Numbered from the stretch's first letter, positions 1 through 7,685 are shown. The stretch is 39,722 nt of DNA from an uncultured Lachnospiraceae bacterium (GCA_948441955.1 CAOJQZ010000013.1:1-39722); one strand, 5' to 3'. The notes: a model not told the origin generated them from the sequence alone. Made by a program: numbers and translations.

Positions 1-158
1 CCCCCTAAAATGCTGATAATACTCTTGGGATTAATCCTTGCATTTTCCGTCAGAATACAGATGTCGCTCTTGAATTTGTTACTTAATGCCATCAGATCCG
101 ATGCCGGCCTTGCATGCAGGCCTGTTTCATTCATTACCCTTAATTTTGCTTCAAACAT
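1..158 (-). CDS. HPr-like phosphocarrier protein, 3' end cut by window edge
   Basis: Only the first 52 codons are in the window; the gene runs leftward off the edge. The N-terminus reads MFEAKLRVMNETGLHARPAS, with the HPr phosphohistidine motif GLHARPAS placing the active His at residue 15. A Ser follows Lys at residue 46 (NPKSIISIL), which matches the regulatory Ser46 site of Gram-positive HPr. HPr passes phosphate from Enzyme I to sugar-specific PTS components in the cytoplasm. The start is supported by AGGAGG a few bases upstream (about 166-171). The rest of the sequence is less canonical than a housekeeping ptsH, so it could be an HPr paralogue (Crh or a dedicated PTS HPr). The C-terminal third is not visible. 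Confidence 0.8.
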   Translation of the reverse strand, partial: MFEAKLRVMNETGLHARPASDLMALSNKFKSDICILTENARINPKSIISILG

Positions 159-308
159 ATGATCTCCTCCTAGCAATTTGCACAATTTTTATGAGTTGAT
201 TATATATCGCATGTGCACTTTTATAAACTCCAAAAGTTTGCAGACTATTTTCTTTCATTTCTTGCACTTTTTGTTCTAATATAGATTATGCCCGTATTTC
301 GTGCAAAT

Positions 309-352
309 AAAAAAGTCTTATCATTTGTTTTATCAATGATCAGACTTTTTTT
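309..352. terminator. Bidirectional rho-independent terminator after argD
   Basis: A 17-bp stem with one mismatch (309-325 with 335-351) and a 9-base loop is flanked by A-runs on the left and T-runs on the right, so it works as an intrinsic terminator on both strands. On the minus strand it ends the arginine operon after argD. The rest of 159-376 is AT-rich and holds the HPr-like gene's ribosome binding site. A TATAAT box lies there but no convincing -35, and I see no further gene. Confidence 0.85.
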
Positions 353-376
353 ATTTATATTTTCAATATTATTAAG

Positions 377-1552
377 CTATAATATTTTCTTCAATATGTG
401 AATCATCTCATCCACATGCTCTTTTGTAATGATGAGCGGAGGCACGAGACGTATCACATTTTCACCAGCGCTGATAATTATAAGCCCTTCCTTAAGAGCC
501 TGATTTATAACCTCGCTCACCGGCCTTTTTATCTTAAGTCCCTGAATAAGGCCTGTTCCCCGTCTTTCTAATATTTCCCCGGAGGTCTCTTTAAGCCCTT
601 TAAGCTTTTCCTCAAGATAAGCCCCCACTTCTTTTATATGATTGAGAAGGTTTCTCCGTTCAAATATCTCTAAAGTTTTTGCCACAGCCATACAGGCAAA
701 GGGATTGCCGCCGTAGGTGGTGCCATGATCGCCCGGTTCCAGAGAATATTGCGCCACATTCTCTGTCATGGCAAAGGCCCCCACCGGAACGCCGCTTCCG
801 ATTGCCTTTGCCATTGCCATGATATCTGGTTTTGTGCCGTAGGACTGCCATGCAAACATGGAGCCTGTCCTTCCCATGCCGCACTGAATCTCATCGCAGA
901 TCATAAGAATTCCCTCTTCGTCACAGAGCTTTCGGATTCCTTTCATAAATTCAGCGTCTGCCATATGGATGCCCCCCTCTCCCTGAAGCGGTTCCAAAAT
1001 AACAGCGCAGGTTTTATCCGTAACCAATGCTTTTATGCTGTTCATATTGTTAAACTCTCCGAATTTTACACCAGGGAGCATAGGCTCAAAGGGGGTCCTG
1101 TAATGCTCATTTCCCGTTACAGATACTGCGCCTATGCTGCGTCCGTGGAAGGAATGTTCCATTGCAATAAATTCATAGCGCCCGGTTCCTTTTTTGTAAG
1201 CATACTTTCTGGCGGCCTTCAGAGCGCCCTCAATTGCCTCAGTGCCACTGTTTGTGAAAAATACTCTGTCCATTTCTGTAATTTTTTTAAGTGCTCCGGC
1301 CGCCTGTCCGCAGGTTGTGTTATAAAAGAGATTGGAGGTATGGATAAGCTTGTCAATCTGCTTCTTTAACGCCTGATTCAGCTCCTCATTTCCATAGCCA
1401 AGGCCGCATACCGCAATCCCCGCGGCAAAATCCAGATATTTCTTTCCCTCCGTGTCGTACAGATACACGCCCTCTCCTTTATCAAACACAACCGGAAAAC
1501 GGTTATAGGTATGTAAAAGTCCCTGCTCTGCCTCTTCTATATATTGATTCAT
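377..1552 (-). CDS. argD: Acetylornithine aminotransferase
   Basis: Class III PLP-dependent aminotransferase of 391 residues from the chosen start. It converts N-acetylglutamate 5-semialdehyde to N2-acetylornithine in the acetylated branch of arginine synthesis. Visible motifs: the NSGTEAIEGALKAAR phosphate-cup region at about 101-115, the MICDEIQCGMGRTG segment with the ring-binding Asp at 220, and the Schiff-base Lys249 in AMAKAIGSGVPVGAF. The open frame extends further upstream, but the ATG at 1552 has GGAGAA 8 bases ahead and lies 4 bases after the argB stop. Earlier ATGs (1567, 1588) lie inside argB and have poorer ribosome binding sites. Last gene of the argC-GNAT-argJ-argB-argD operon, followed by a strong terminator. 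Confidence 0.96.
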   Translation of the reverse strand: MNQYIEEAEQGLLHTYNRFPVVFDKGEGVYLYDTEGKKYLDFAAGIAVCGLGYGNEELNQALKKQIDKLIHTSNLFYNTTCGQAAGALKKITEMDRVFFTNSGTEAIEGALKAARKYAYKKGTGRYEFIAMEHSFHGRSIGAVSVTGNEHYRTPFEPMLPGVKFGEFNNMNSIKALVTDKTCAVILEPLQGEGGIHMADAEFMKGIRKLCDEEGILMICDEIQCGMGRTGSMFAWQSYGTKPDIMAMAKAIGSGVPVGAFAMTENVAQYSLEPGDHGTTYGGNPFACMAVAKTLEIFERRNLLNHIKEVGAYLEEKLKGLKETSGEILERRGTGLIQGLKIKRPVSEVINQALKEGLIIISAGENVIRLVPPLIITKEHVDEMIHILKKIL

Positions 1553-1556
1553 ACTT

Positions 1557-2456
1557 TTATTCTCCATAATAATATCTCTGTTCTCCATTGTTTATGATTG
1601 CCGTTCCGATTCCTTTGTTTGTAAATATCTCAAGAAGCAGGCAGTGGGGAATACGTCCGTCCAGAATATGAACCCGGGAAACACCATGCTCAATGGCGTC
1701 AATACAATTATGAAGCTTCGGAAGCATGCCGCCGCCAATATACCCCTCACGCATAAGCTTATGTGCCTCTGTAACTGTAAGCTCTGATATGAGCGTCTCC
1801 GGATTCTCCGGGTCTTTATAAACTCCTTCAATATCGGTGAGGAACGCCAGTTTTTCTGCCCGCATTGCTCTTGCAATCGCACATGCCGCATCGTCTGCAT
1901 TAATATTATATGTGTTATAATTATCATCTAAACCTACAGGGCACACAATGGGCAGGAAATCCTTTTCTAAAAGATCGTAGAGCACGGTTGCATTTACATC
2001 CTTCACTTCGCCTACAAAACCAATATCCTCTCCCCCTGCATATTTCCTGTTTACGGAAAGAAGCTTTCCATCCTTGCCGCTGATTCCGATTGCTCTGACG
2101 CCAAGGCTTTCTACAAGCTGGACAAGTCCTTTGTTCACTTTTCCAAGTACCATCTCCGCAAGCTCCATAGTCGCCTCATCAGTCACCCTGAGACCGTTTA
2201 CAAATTTCGGTTCCATGCCGACCTTTCCTACCCATCTGCTGATTTCCTTTCCGCCTCCGTGGACGATAATGGGCTTAAAGCCTACCAGCTTAAGAAGCGT
2301 CACATCCTGAATGACCTGCGCTTTTAATTCTTCATCTACCATGGCGCTCCCGCCGTATTTTACAACAATAATCCTGCGGTTAAAACGCTGAATATATGGA
2401 AGCGCCTCTATTAATACCTCTGCCTTGTCAAGATACTTCTGCATGTCTTTATTCAT
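1557..2456 (-). CDS. argB: Acetylglutamate kinase
   Basis: Amino acid kinase family protein of 299 residues, the usual length. It phosphorylates N-acetyl-L-glutamate at the gamma-carboxylate with ATP. The N-terminal KYGGSAM nucleotide loop follows an amphipathic leader (KYLDKAEVLIEALPYIQRF) of the kind seen in arginine-sensitive ArgB hexamers, so feedback inhibition by arginine is plausible. The GGGKEISRW substrate loop and INADDAACAIA ATP-site motif are intact. It sits between argJ (50-base gap) and argD (4-base gap). The Shine-Dalgarno at the assigned start is weak, and no better start is apparent. Confidence 0.96.
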   Translation of the reverse strand: MNKDMQKYLDKAEVLIEALPYIQRFNRRIIVVKYGGSAMVDEELKAQVIQDVTLLKLVGFKPIIVHGGGKEISRWVGKVGMEPKFVNGLRVTDEATMELAEMVLGKVNKGLVQLVESLGVRAIGISGKDGKLLSVNRKYAGGEDIGFVGEVKDVNATVLYDLLEKDFLPIVCPVGLDDNYNTYNINADDAACAIARAMRAEKLAFLTDIEGVYKDPENPETLISELTVTEAHKLMREGYIGGGMLPKLHNCIDAIEHGVSRVHILDGRIPHCLLLEIFTNKGIGTAIINNGEQRYYYGE

Positions 2457-2506
2457 CTCGTCCTACTTCCCTTCTGTCCTATATATTTTATGATACCAAC
2501 AGACTC

Positions 2507-3730
2507 TCAGCTTCGATAATCTGCATTTATATCTATATATCCATGTGTCAGATCGCAGCCCCATGCCGCCGCTTCTTTGCCCCCCATTTTTATATCGGCA
2601 ATGGCTGTTACCTCCGTCTGAGACAGTATCTTTGCAGCTTCTTCTTCACTGTAATTTACTGCTGTCCCGTTTTCAACAATCTGAATTTTTCCTGCCTTGC
2701 TTTCAAAGAACAGATCCACCTTCTCTGGGTCAAACTGTGCCCCTGAATATCCCATCGCACAGAGAATTCTTCCCCAATTTGCATCATGTCCTGCAATGGC
2801 TGTTTTGGTCAGGTTCGAGCATACAACCGCCTTTGCCAATGTCCTGGCCTGTTCTGTGCTCTCACAGCCGACTGCCCTTGCCTCGAATAATGCGGACGCT
2901 CCCTCGCCGTCTCCTGCGATTTTCTTTGCCAGATATTCATTCACTGTATGAAGGGCCTGTGAAAATTTTCTATAATCCCCACTTCCGTATCGGATCTCTC
3001 GATTTCCTGCCATCCCATTTGCCAGAAGGAGCACGGTATCATTGGTTGAAGTGTCGCCGTCTACGGAAATCATATTATAGGTTTCGGCCACGTCTTCACT
3101 TAGGGCCTTTTGAAGGGCTTCCTTTCCAATAACTGCATCTGTTGTGATAAATGCAAGCATGGTGCACATATTCGGATGGATCATACCGGAGCCTTTCGCC
3201 ATGCCGCCTACTGTTACTGTCTCGCCGCCGATTTCGATCTGGACTGCCAATTCCTTTTCACAGGTATCTGTAGTCATAATTGCCTTTGCCGCTTCCGTTC
3301 CATTTTCTATAGAACTATTTTTCTTTCCTGCCAGAACTTTTATTCCCTGTTTCATCTTCTCCATAGGAAGCTGCATTCCGATCACTCCGGTAGAGCCCAT
3401 TACAACTGCATCCTCTGGTATGTTCAGGGCTTTGGCCGCCGTTTCAGCAGTAGTTTTACAATACCCAAAGCCCTCCTTTCCTGTACATGCATTGGCAATT
3501 CCGGAATTGACAACAATTGCCTGCACAGCGCTTCCACTCTCTATAATCTGACGATCCCATTTTACCGGAGCTGCCTTTACTATATTTGTCGTAAATGTAC
3601 CGGCCGCCGTACAGGGAGTCTGGCTGTATATCAAAGCCATGTCTGTACGCTCTTTATATTTAATTCCTGCCGCTGCGGCTGCAGCCTCATATCCCTTTGC
3701 CGCAGTTACTCCTCCTTTTATCTGCTTCAT
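2507..3730 (-). CDS. argJ: Glutamate N-acetyltransferase / amino-acid acetyltransferase
   Basis: ArgJ family Ntn-type autoprocessing acetyltransferase, 407 residues. It recycles acetyl from N-acetylornithine to glutamate, so no deacetylase step is needed. Bifunctional members also use acetyl-CoA for the first step. The self-cleavage region reads KGSGMIHPNMCTMLAF, with the nucleophilic Thr190 preceded by Cys where Ala is more usual. The oxyanion-type motif MGSTGVIG is present at 111-118. Start supported by AAAGGAGG five bases upstream. No argA-type gene is in the window, which fits a bifunctional ArgJ, but the adjacent acetyltransferase leaves this open. Confidence 0.95.
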   Translation of the reverse strand: MKQIKGGVTAAKGYEAAAAAAGIKYKERTDMALIYSQTPCTAAGTFTTNIVKAAPVKWDRQIIESGSAVQAIVVNSGIANACTGKEGFGYCKTTAETAAKALNIPEDAVVMGSTGVIGMQLPMEKMKQGIKVLAGKKNSSIENGTEAAKAIMTTDTCEKELAVQIEIGGETVTVGGMAKGSGMIHPNMCTMLAFITTDAVIGKEALQKALSEDVAETYNMISVDGDTSTNDTVLLLANGMAGNREIRYGSGDYRKFSQALHTVNEYLAKKIAGDGEGASALFEARAVGCESTEQARTLAKAVVCSNLTKTAIAGHDANWGRILCAMGYSGAQFDPEKVDLFFESKAGKIQIVENGTAVNYSEEEAAKILSQTEVTAIADIKMGGKEAAAWGCDLTHGYIDINADYRS

Positions 3731-3762
3731 GATATCCTCCTTTTTCTGTTCATTCTCTTCTG

Positions 3763-4203
3763 TTAAATGAAGGCTGTAATATTTTCTTCATTTAATGTGA
3801 AATCATAATAATTCAAATCCTGGCGTTTTGTCCAGCCTATTTCCTTCCAAAATGCATTTCCAATATCATTTTTCGTAAATGCAATAAGTGAGACCTTGTT
3901 AATTTTTTCCTGTTTCAATGCTTCCATTGCAAAAACTACCATAGATTTCCCGATTCCTCTCATACGGTATCCAGGGTCTACGCACACATGGTAGAGACAT
4001 CCCCGTCTTCCGTCATGACCGCAGAGAATGGCTCCCACAATCCTTTGATCCTCTATGGCGACAACACTTGTCGCCGGATTCCGCTTAAGGAATCTTTCAA
4101 TTCCCTCTCTGGAATCATCTACGCTTCGTATCCCGAAACCGCTGATTTTCTTCCAGAGTGCATATACTTCATCATAATCTCCGGCTGTCATAACTCTCAA
4201 CAT
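3763..4203 (-). CDS. GNAT family N-acetyltransferase (YpeA-like) inside the arg operon
   Basis: A compact GNAT domain of 146 residues with the acetyl-CoA pyrophosphate loop RMRGIGKS at 80-87 and a CGHDGRRGCLYHVCVDP core strand region. Spacing resembles the E. coli YpeA group: an LW motif near residue 16, a GHDGRRG-like segment, and a C-terminal FWKEIGW. The substrate cannot be read from sequence. Its place between argC and argJ, on the same strand with AAAGGAGG eight bases ahead of ATG, suggests co-expression with arginine synthesis. Options are a short-form N-acetylglutamate synthase, an unrelated small-molecule or protein acetylase, or a passenger gene. The family call is secure; any arginine role is inference. 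Confidence 0.85.
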   Translation of the reverse strand: MLRVMTAGDYDEVYALWKKISGFGIRSVDDSREGIERFLKRNPATSVVAIEDQRIVGAILCGHDGRRGCLYHVCVDPGYRMRGIGKSMVVFAMEALKQEKINKVSLIAFTKNDIGNAFWKEIGWTKRQDLNYYDFTLNEENITAFI

Positions 4204-4269
4204 TTTTGCCGCCTCCTTTTTCTTTCCTTCTGTCTCTGTCCAGATGCTTAAGAACCGATTATCTGAGCC

Positions 4270-5310
4270 TTACGGAAACACGGGAATGAGCTTCAAACCC
4301 TCGTCCTCGGCCAGCCCGAACATCAGGTTCATATTCTGCACCGCCTGCCCTGCCGCTCCCTTTACAAGATTGTCAATGGCTCCCATCATAATAATACGGT
4401 TTGTTCTCGTATCAATCTTAAATCCAATATCTACATAATTACTGCCTTCTACCCATTTCGTCTCTGGATATACTCCTTCCTCCATCACACGGATAAAAGT
4501 TTCTTCCTTATAATATTTGTCATAGATCCCTTTTATCTCCTCCGAAGTAACCTTCTTTTTAAGAGCTGCATATTCTGTAACCAGAATTCCCCTGTTCATG
4601 GGAACAAGATGGGGTGTAAAATTGATTACTGTCTCCTCGCCGGATGCATATCCAAGCTGCTCCTCAATCTCCGGAGTGTGCCTGTGGGCTGCGACGCCGT
4701 ATGCCTTCATATTTTCATTTATCTCGCAGAAGAGATTCGGTGTCTTCGCTCCTCTTCCCGCACCGGACGCACCGGATTTTGCGTCTATAATAAGCGAACG
4801 CATATCTATAATCCCCTCTTTTGCAAGCGGATAAGCTGTCAGAATAGAACAGGTAGTATAGCAGCCCGGATTGGCGGTTAATCTCGCGTTCTTTATCTTC
4901 TCCCGGTTCACTTCGCAAAGTCCGTATACTGCTTCTTCAATGAACTGAGGACTGCCATGCTTAATACCGTACCATTTCTCATATGTTCCCACATCCTTGA
5001 TGCGAAAATCCGCACTGAGATCAATCACTTTTGTCTTTGACAAAATTTCTTCATTCATTACTGACGCACAAAAGCCCTGGGGAGTTGCAGTAAAAATCAC
5101 ATCCGCCTGTCCTGCCAGCTCCTCTATATTATCATCCAGACATTTCGCGTCCACAATCCTGAACATGTTTCTGTATATATCTGCATATCTCTGATCTATG
5201 TAGCTTCTGGAGCCATACCATACAATCTCCACGTCTCTGCGGCATGCTAATATCCTTACTAATTCGCCTCCCGCATAGCCGGTGGCTCCGATAATACCTG
5301 CTTTAATCAT
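4270..5310 (-). CDS. argC: N-acetyl-gamma-glutamyl-phosphate reductase
   Basis: NADPH-dependent reductase of 346 residues that converts N-acetylglutamyl phosphate to the semialdehyde. The Rossmann loop GATGYAGGELVR occupies 8-19, and the catalytic Cys is Cys150 in ANPGCYTTC. The substrate region KSGASGAGR is also present. First gene of the leftward arg operon. AAGGAGG lies five bases before the ATG, and between the predicted transcription start and that site sits a complete REP-like palindrome. The intergenic promoter carries ARG-box-like sites, so ArgR repression by arginine is likely. Confidence 0.96.
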   Translation of the reverse strand: MIKAGIIGATGYAGGELVRILACRRDVEIVWYGSRSYIDQRYADIYRNMFRIVDAKCLDDNIEELAGQADVIFTATPQGFCASVMNEEILSKTKVIDLSADFRIKDVGTYEKWYGIKHGSPQFIEEAVYGLCEVNREKIKNARLTANPGCYTTCSILTAYPLAKEGIIDMRSLIIDAKSGASGAGRGAKTPNLFCEINENMKAYGVAAHRHTPEIEEQLGYASGEETVINFTPHLVPMNRGILVTEYAALKKKVTSEEIKGIYDKYYKEETFIRVMEEGVYPETKWVEGSNYVDIGFKIDTRTNRIIMMGAIDNLVKGAAGQAVQNMNLMFGLAEDEGLKLIPVFP

Positions 5311-5330
5311 ATATACCTCCTTGCCCCTTT

Positions 5331-5384
5331 GGGGACGTAGTAAAATTAATTTTACTACGTCCCAGATTAAAAAAACCCTGTCCC
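5331..5384 (-). repeat. REP-like palindromic element, copy A (argC leader)
   Basis: A 54-bp element read on the minus strand. It begins GGGACAGGGT, has a short T-rich linker, then a perfect 32-bp palindrome (5332-5363) with arms GGGACGTAGTAAAATT and its complement. It matches copy B at 6874-6927 in 52 of 54 positions, in opposite orientation. The predicted argC transcript would contain the whole element just upstream of its ribosome binding site. GGGGAC/GTCCCC-ended hairpins of this kind resemble REP elements mobilised by IS200-like Y1 (RAYT) transposases. No such transposase is in the window, so that link is inference. Confidence 0.85.
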
Positions 5385-5398
5385 TAAATTAAAAGACT

Positions 5399-5432
5399 TG
5401 CATAATTATACAACTACACTGCATAATATTCA
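5399..5432. promoter_or_regulatory. Tandem ARG-box-like ArgR sites over the argC promoter
   Basis: Two sites, TGCATAATTATACA (5399-5412) and TGCATAATATTCA (5420-5432), start 21 bp apart, two helical turns, the spacing typical of paired ARG boxes. The first is close to a perfect palindrome of the TGAAT-N4-ATTCA type. They cover the argC -10 and -35 boxes, so an ArgR hexamer bound here would block the leftward operon. Assignment is by consensus resemblance; no argR gene is in the window. Confidence 0.7.
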
Positions 5433-5433
5433 A
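5405..5433 (-). promoter_or_regulatory. Sigma-A type promoter for the argC operon
   Basis: On the minus strand TTGAAT (5428-5433) and TATAAT (5405-5410) are separated by exactly 17 bp. Transcription would start near 5398, giving a leader of about 88 bases that includes REP-like copy A. Confidence 0.78.
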
Positions 5434-5554
5434 GTCCTTTTTTATAAATTCTATTTTTTAATATTTCAACCCAAGAATTTTGCTGTATCCTTACCTTGTT
5501 TTATACATTATATTTGTATATTATGTATATTATTTCGTTTTTTATAAATTTTTC

Positions 5555-5583
5555 TTGCATATTTATAAATTATGGTGTATAGT
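5555..5583 (+). promoter_or_regulatory. Sigma-A type promoter for argG
   Basis: TTGCAT (5555-5560) and TATAGT (5578-5583) are 17 bp apart. The start would be near 5590, about 60 bases ahead of the argG ATG. The stretch 5434-5554 between the two arginine promoters is very AT-rich, holds no gene, and may contain one more weak ArgR-like site near 5516. Confidence 0.72.
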
Positions 5584-5589
5584 AATGCT
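5556..5589. promoter_or_regulatory. ARG-box-like pair over the argG promoter
   Basis: TGCATATTTATAAA (5556-5569) and TGTATAGTAATGCT (5576-5589) start 20 bp apart and overlap the -35 and -10 of argG. They are weaker than the argC pair but in the same arrangement, suggesting both arms of the divergent locus are ArgR controlled. Confidence 0.55.
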
Positions 5590-5650
5590 TGCAGTTGAAA
5601 AAGCAATCTATTTTACATAAAATATATGAAGCAAAGGGAGGACATCTGCA

Positions 5651-6868
5651 ATGAAAGAAAAGGTTATACTGGCATATTCCGGCGGACTTGACACTACTGC
5701 CATTATCCCCTGGTTAAAGGAAAATTTTAATTATGAGGTCATCTGCTGCTGCATCGACTGCGGGCAGGGCGAGGAGCTTGACGGACTTGAGGAGAGGGCA
5801 AAGCTTTCCGGCGCATCTAAATTATATATTGTAGATATTACGGATGAGTTCTGTGATGAATATATTGTTCCATGCGTTCAGGCACATGCTGTATATGAGA
5901 ATAAATATCTCCTGGGAACCTCTATGGCGCGTCCGTGCATGGCGAAGCATTTTGTAGAGATTGCACGTAAGGAGGGAGCCAGTGCAATCTGTCACGGAGC
6001 TACCGGAAAGGGAAATGACCAGATTCGTTTCGAGCTCGGCATCCATGCTCTGGCCCCGGATCTTAAGATTATCGCACCATGGCGGATGACGGATATATGG
6101 ACTATGAACTCCCGTGAGGAGGAAATTGAATATTGTAAACAGCACGGCATTCATCTTCCATTTGACGCAAGCCACAGCTACAGCCGCGACCGCAATCTGT
6201 GGCATATCAGCCATGAAGGGCTTGAACTTGAGGATCCGTCGCTGGCCCCGGATTACGAGCACCTGCTTGTCCTGAGCGTCACACCAGAAAAAGCCCCTGA
6301 TGAGGCAGAATATGTAACCATGACATTTGAAAAAGGTGTTCCGAAGAGTATTAACGGCGAAGAGATGAAGGTATCTGATATTATCCGAAAGCTTAATGAG
6401 CTTGGAGGAAAACACGGAATCGGCATCTGCGATATTGTAGAAAATCGCGTAGTAGGCATGAAATCCCGCGGAATCTATGAGACACCCGGCGGCACGATTC
6501 TTTACGAAGCGCACCAGCAGTTAGAAGAGCTTATCTTAGATCGGGCAACCTATGAAGCAAAGGAAGAAATGGGAAATAAGCTTTCACAGATTGTATACGA
6601 GGGCAAATGGTTCACCCCCCTTCGCGAAGCAGTTCAGGCATTTATAGAGAAAACACAGGAATACGTAACCGGAGAGGTGAAATTCAAACTTTATAAAGGC
6701 AATATTATTAAGGCCGGAACAACTTCTCCATACTCATTGTACAGTGAATCCCTGGCAAGCTTTACAACTGGTGATCTCTATGATCACCATGACGCAGACG
6801 GATTCATCAACCTGTTCGGGCTGCCCCTTAAGGTTCGGGCTATGATGATGCAGGAATTGGAAAAATAA
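5651..6868 (+). CDS. argG: Argininosuccinate synthase
   Basis: 405-residue enzyme joining citrulline and aspartate with ATP to give argininosuccinate. The PP-loop AYSGGLDTT lies at 8-16, and the citrulline/aspartate region GATGKGNDQIRFE is intact. AGGGAGG stands nine bases before the ATG. The gene is transcribed away from argC under its own ARG-box-covered promoter. No argF or argH is adjacent, so the rest of the pathway must be elsewhere. The coding region with its promoter is bracketed by two inverted copies of the same 54-bp repeat. Confidence 0.97.
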   Translation: MKEKVILAYSGGLDTTAIIPWLKENFNYEVICCCIDCGQGEELDGLEERAKLSGASKLYIVDITDEFCDEYIVPCVQAHAVYENKYLLGTSMARPCMAKHFVEIARKEGASAICHGATGKGNDQIRFELGIHALAPDLKIIAPWRMTDIWTMNSREEEIEYCKQHGIHLPFDASHSYSRDRNLWHISHEGLELEDPSLAPDYEHLLVLSVTPEKAPDEAEYVTMTFEKGVPKSINGEEMKVSDIIRKLNELGGKHGIGICDIVENRVVGMKSRGIYETPGGTILYEAHQQLEELILDRATYEAKEEMGNKLSQIVYEGKWFTPLREAVQAFIEKTQEYVTGEVKFKLYKGNIIKAGTTSPYSLYSESLASFTTGDLYDHHDADGFINLFGLPLKVRAMMMQELEK

Positions 6869-6873
6869 AATCG

Positions 6874-6927
6874 GGGACAGGGTATTTTCAATCTGGGACG
6901 TAGTAAAATTAATTTTACTACGTCCCC
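6874..6927 (+). repeat. REP-like palindromic element, copy B (argG 3' end)
   Basis: Second copy of the 54-bp element, beginning five bases after the argG stop, with the perfect 32-bp palindrome at 6895-6926. It lies between convergent genes and can form a long hairpin in either transcript, so it probably serves as a bidirectional 3' end although it lacks a T-run. The last coding triplets and the TAG stop of the leftward signal peptidase-like gene are supplied by this element. Confidence 0.85.
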
Positions 6928-7367
6928 AATTGGGTTAACACCGCCCCGATTACTGCATACATATCTGCAAGATTCGCCGTGAGACGGGAAAAGAATTTAT
7001 ATCTGCTCTGTACGCCGATATAGTCTATAACTTTTCCTCTTGAAAGGCGGTCATAAATATTGCTGGCAGCTCCGGCGCTTAGCAGCACCATCCCGAGTTT
7101 TTTCAGAAGATGTCCATTCTTCATAAACAGCCAGATATCATACAATACAACACCTGCGCCTGTTCCGGCGGAAACCCTCTTTACTATTTTGGGATGCTCC
7201 TGCAGTGCATTCAAAAGGAATCCTTTGTTGTAGACTTTCCTCAGCACCACTCTGTCTATAATCGTTTCCCGTTCTTCTCCTTCTTTAAACACAGCCTCAA
7301 TGTACTGCTTGATCCCCATGTCAAAACAGACAAGCGCCACAAAGAGGCCGCCCATAGCCGTAAACAT
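6918..7367 (-). CDS. Signal peptidase II-like (LspA-related) membrane protein
   Basis: 149 residues with hydrophobic segments near 5-17, 67-80, 90-102 and 132-146. The LspA signature motifs are recognisable: an early Asp-Lys pair (DMGIKQY, 16-22), NKG at 47-49, then NIYDRLSRGKVIDYI at 103-117 and NLADMYAVIGAVL at 132-144. Asp115 and Asp135 would be the aspartyl catalytic dyad. LspA removes the signal peptide from diacylglyceryl-prolipoproteins. This protein is shorter and more divergent than housekeeping LspA, with an extra charged stretch at 25-45, so it may be a specialised paralogue. Its ATG overlaps the preceding stop as TGATG, implying coupled translation, and its stop codon lies inside REP-like copy B. 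Confidence 0.7.
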   Translation of the reverse strand: MFTAMGGLFVALVCFDMGIKQYIEAVFKEGEERETIIDRVVLRKVYNKGFLLNALQEHPKIVKRVSAGTGAGVVLYDIWLFMKNGHLLKKLGMVLLSAGAASNIYDRLSRGKVIDYIGVQSRYKFFSRLTANLADMYAVIGAVLTQLGT

Positions 7368-7657
7368 CAGAATGCCTCTTTAATACTCTGAATTTCTTCT
7401 TCGTGCCTCGCCATCTCTTCCTCTCTCTTTTCGATGGCTTCGCAGAGCGCCGTATAATCAAGGTCAGACACTTCGCCGTTTCTGAACTTTTCATAAACCG
7501 TCCGTCCGATTTCAATAAAGTCCCTTTCATTGGCGCGCTTTAGAGAACGGATCTGACTTTTGTGTTTCTCTGTCTCTATGGTATCTCCGGCCCTCTTTCC
7601 AATATCCTCTACTACATCTGTTATCCTTTTTCCTAAATCATCAAAAAAATCTGACAT
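7367..7657 (-). CDS. Small coiled-coil protein of unknown function
   Basis: 96 residues starting MSDFFDDLGKRITDVVEDIG, highly charged and predicted mostly helical, with a heptad-like C-terminal region (IEKREEEMARHEEEIQSIKE). The amphipathic N-terminus resembles that of small Firmicute proteins which usually carry a C-terminal zinc ribbon; no ribbon cysteines are present here. The longer open frame upstream overlaps the protease gene; the ATG at 7657 has GGAG nine bases ahead and follows the protease stop by 28 bases. It is translationally coupled to the LspA-like gene. No function can be assigned. Confidence 0.7.
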   Translation of the reverse strand: MSDFFDDLGKRITDVVEDIGKRAGDTIETEKHKSQIRSLKRANERDFIEIGRTVYEKFRNGEVSDLDYTALCEAIEKREEEMARHEEEIQSIKEAF

Positions 7658-7685
7658 CCTTCTTTTCTCCTTTTCCATATGTATT

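Noticed and set aside
725..1369. Long plus-strand open frame of 214 codons opposite argD
   Set aside because: argD is a full, motif-complete gene in this stretch; the opposite frame has no recognisable domain or good ribosome binding site.
5822..6514. Minus-strand open frame of 230 codons opposite argG
   Set aside because: Shadow of argG, with no start signals or family motifs.
5331..6927. Composite transposon carrying argG between inverted repeats
   Set aside because: The outer flanks share no target duplication (CCCCTTT on the left, AATTGGG on the right), there is no transposase inside, and argG and its operators look native. Two independent REP-like insertions fit better.
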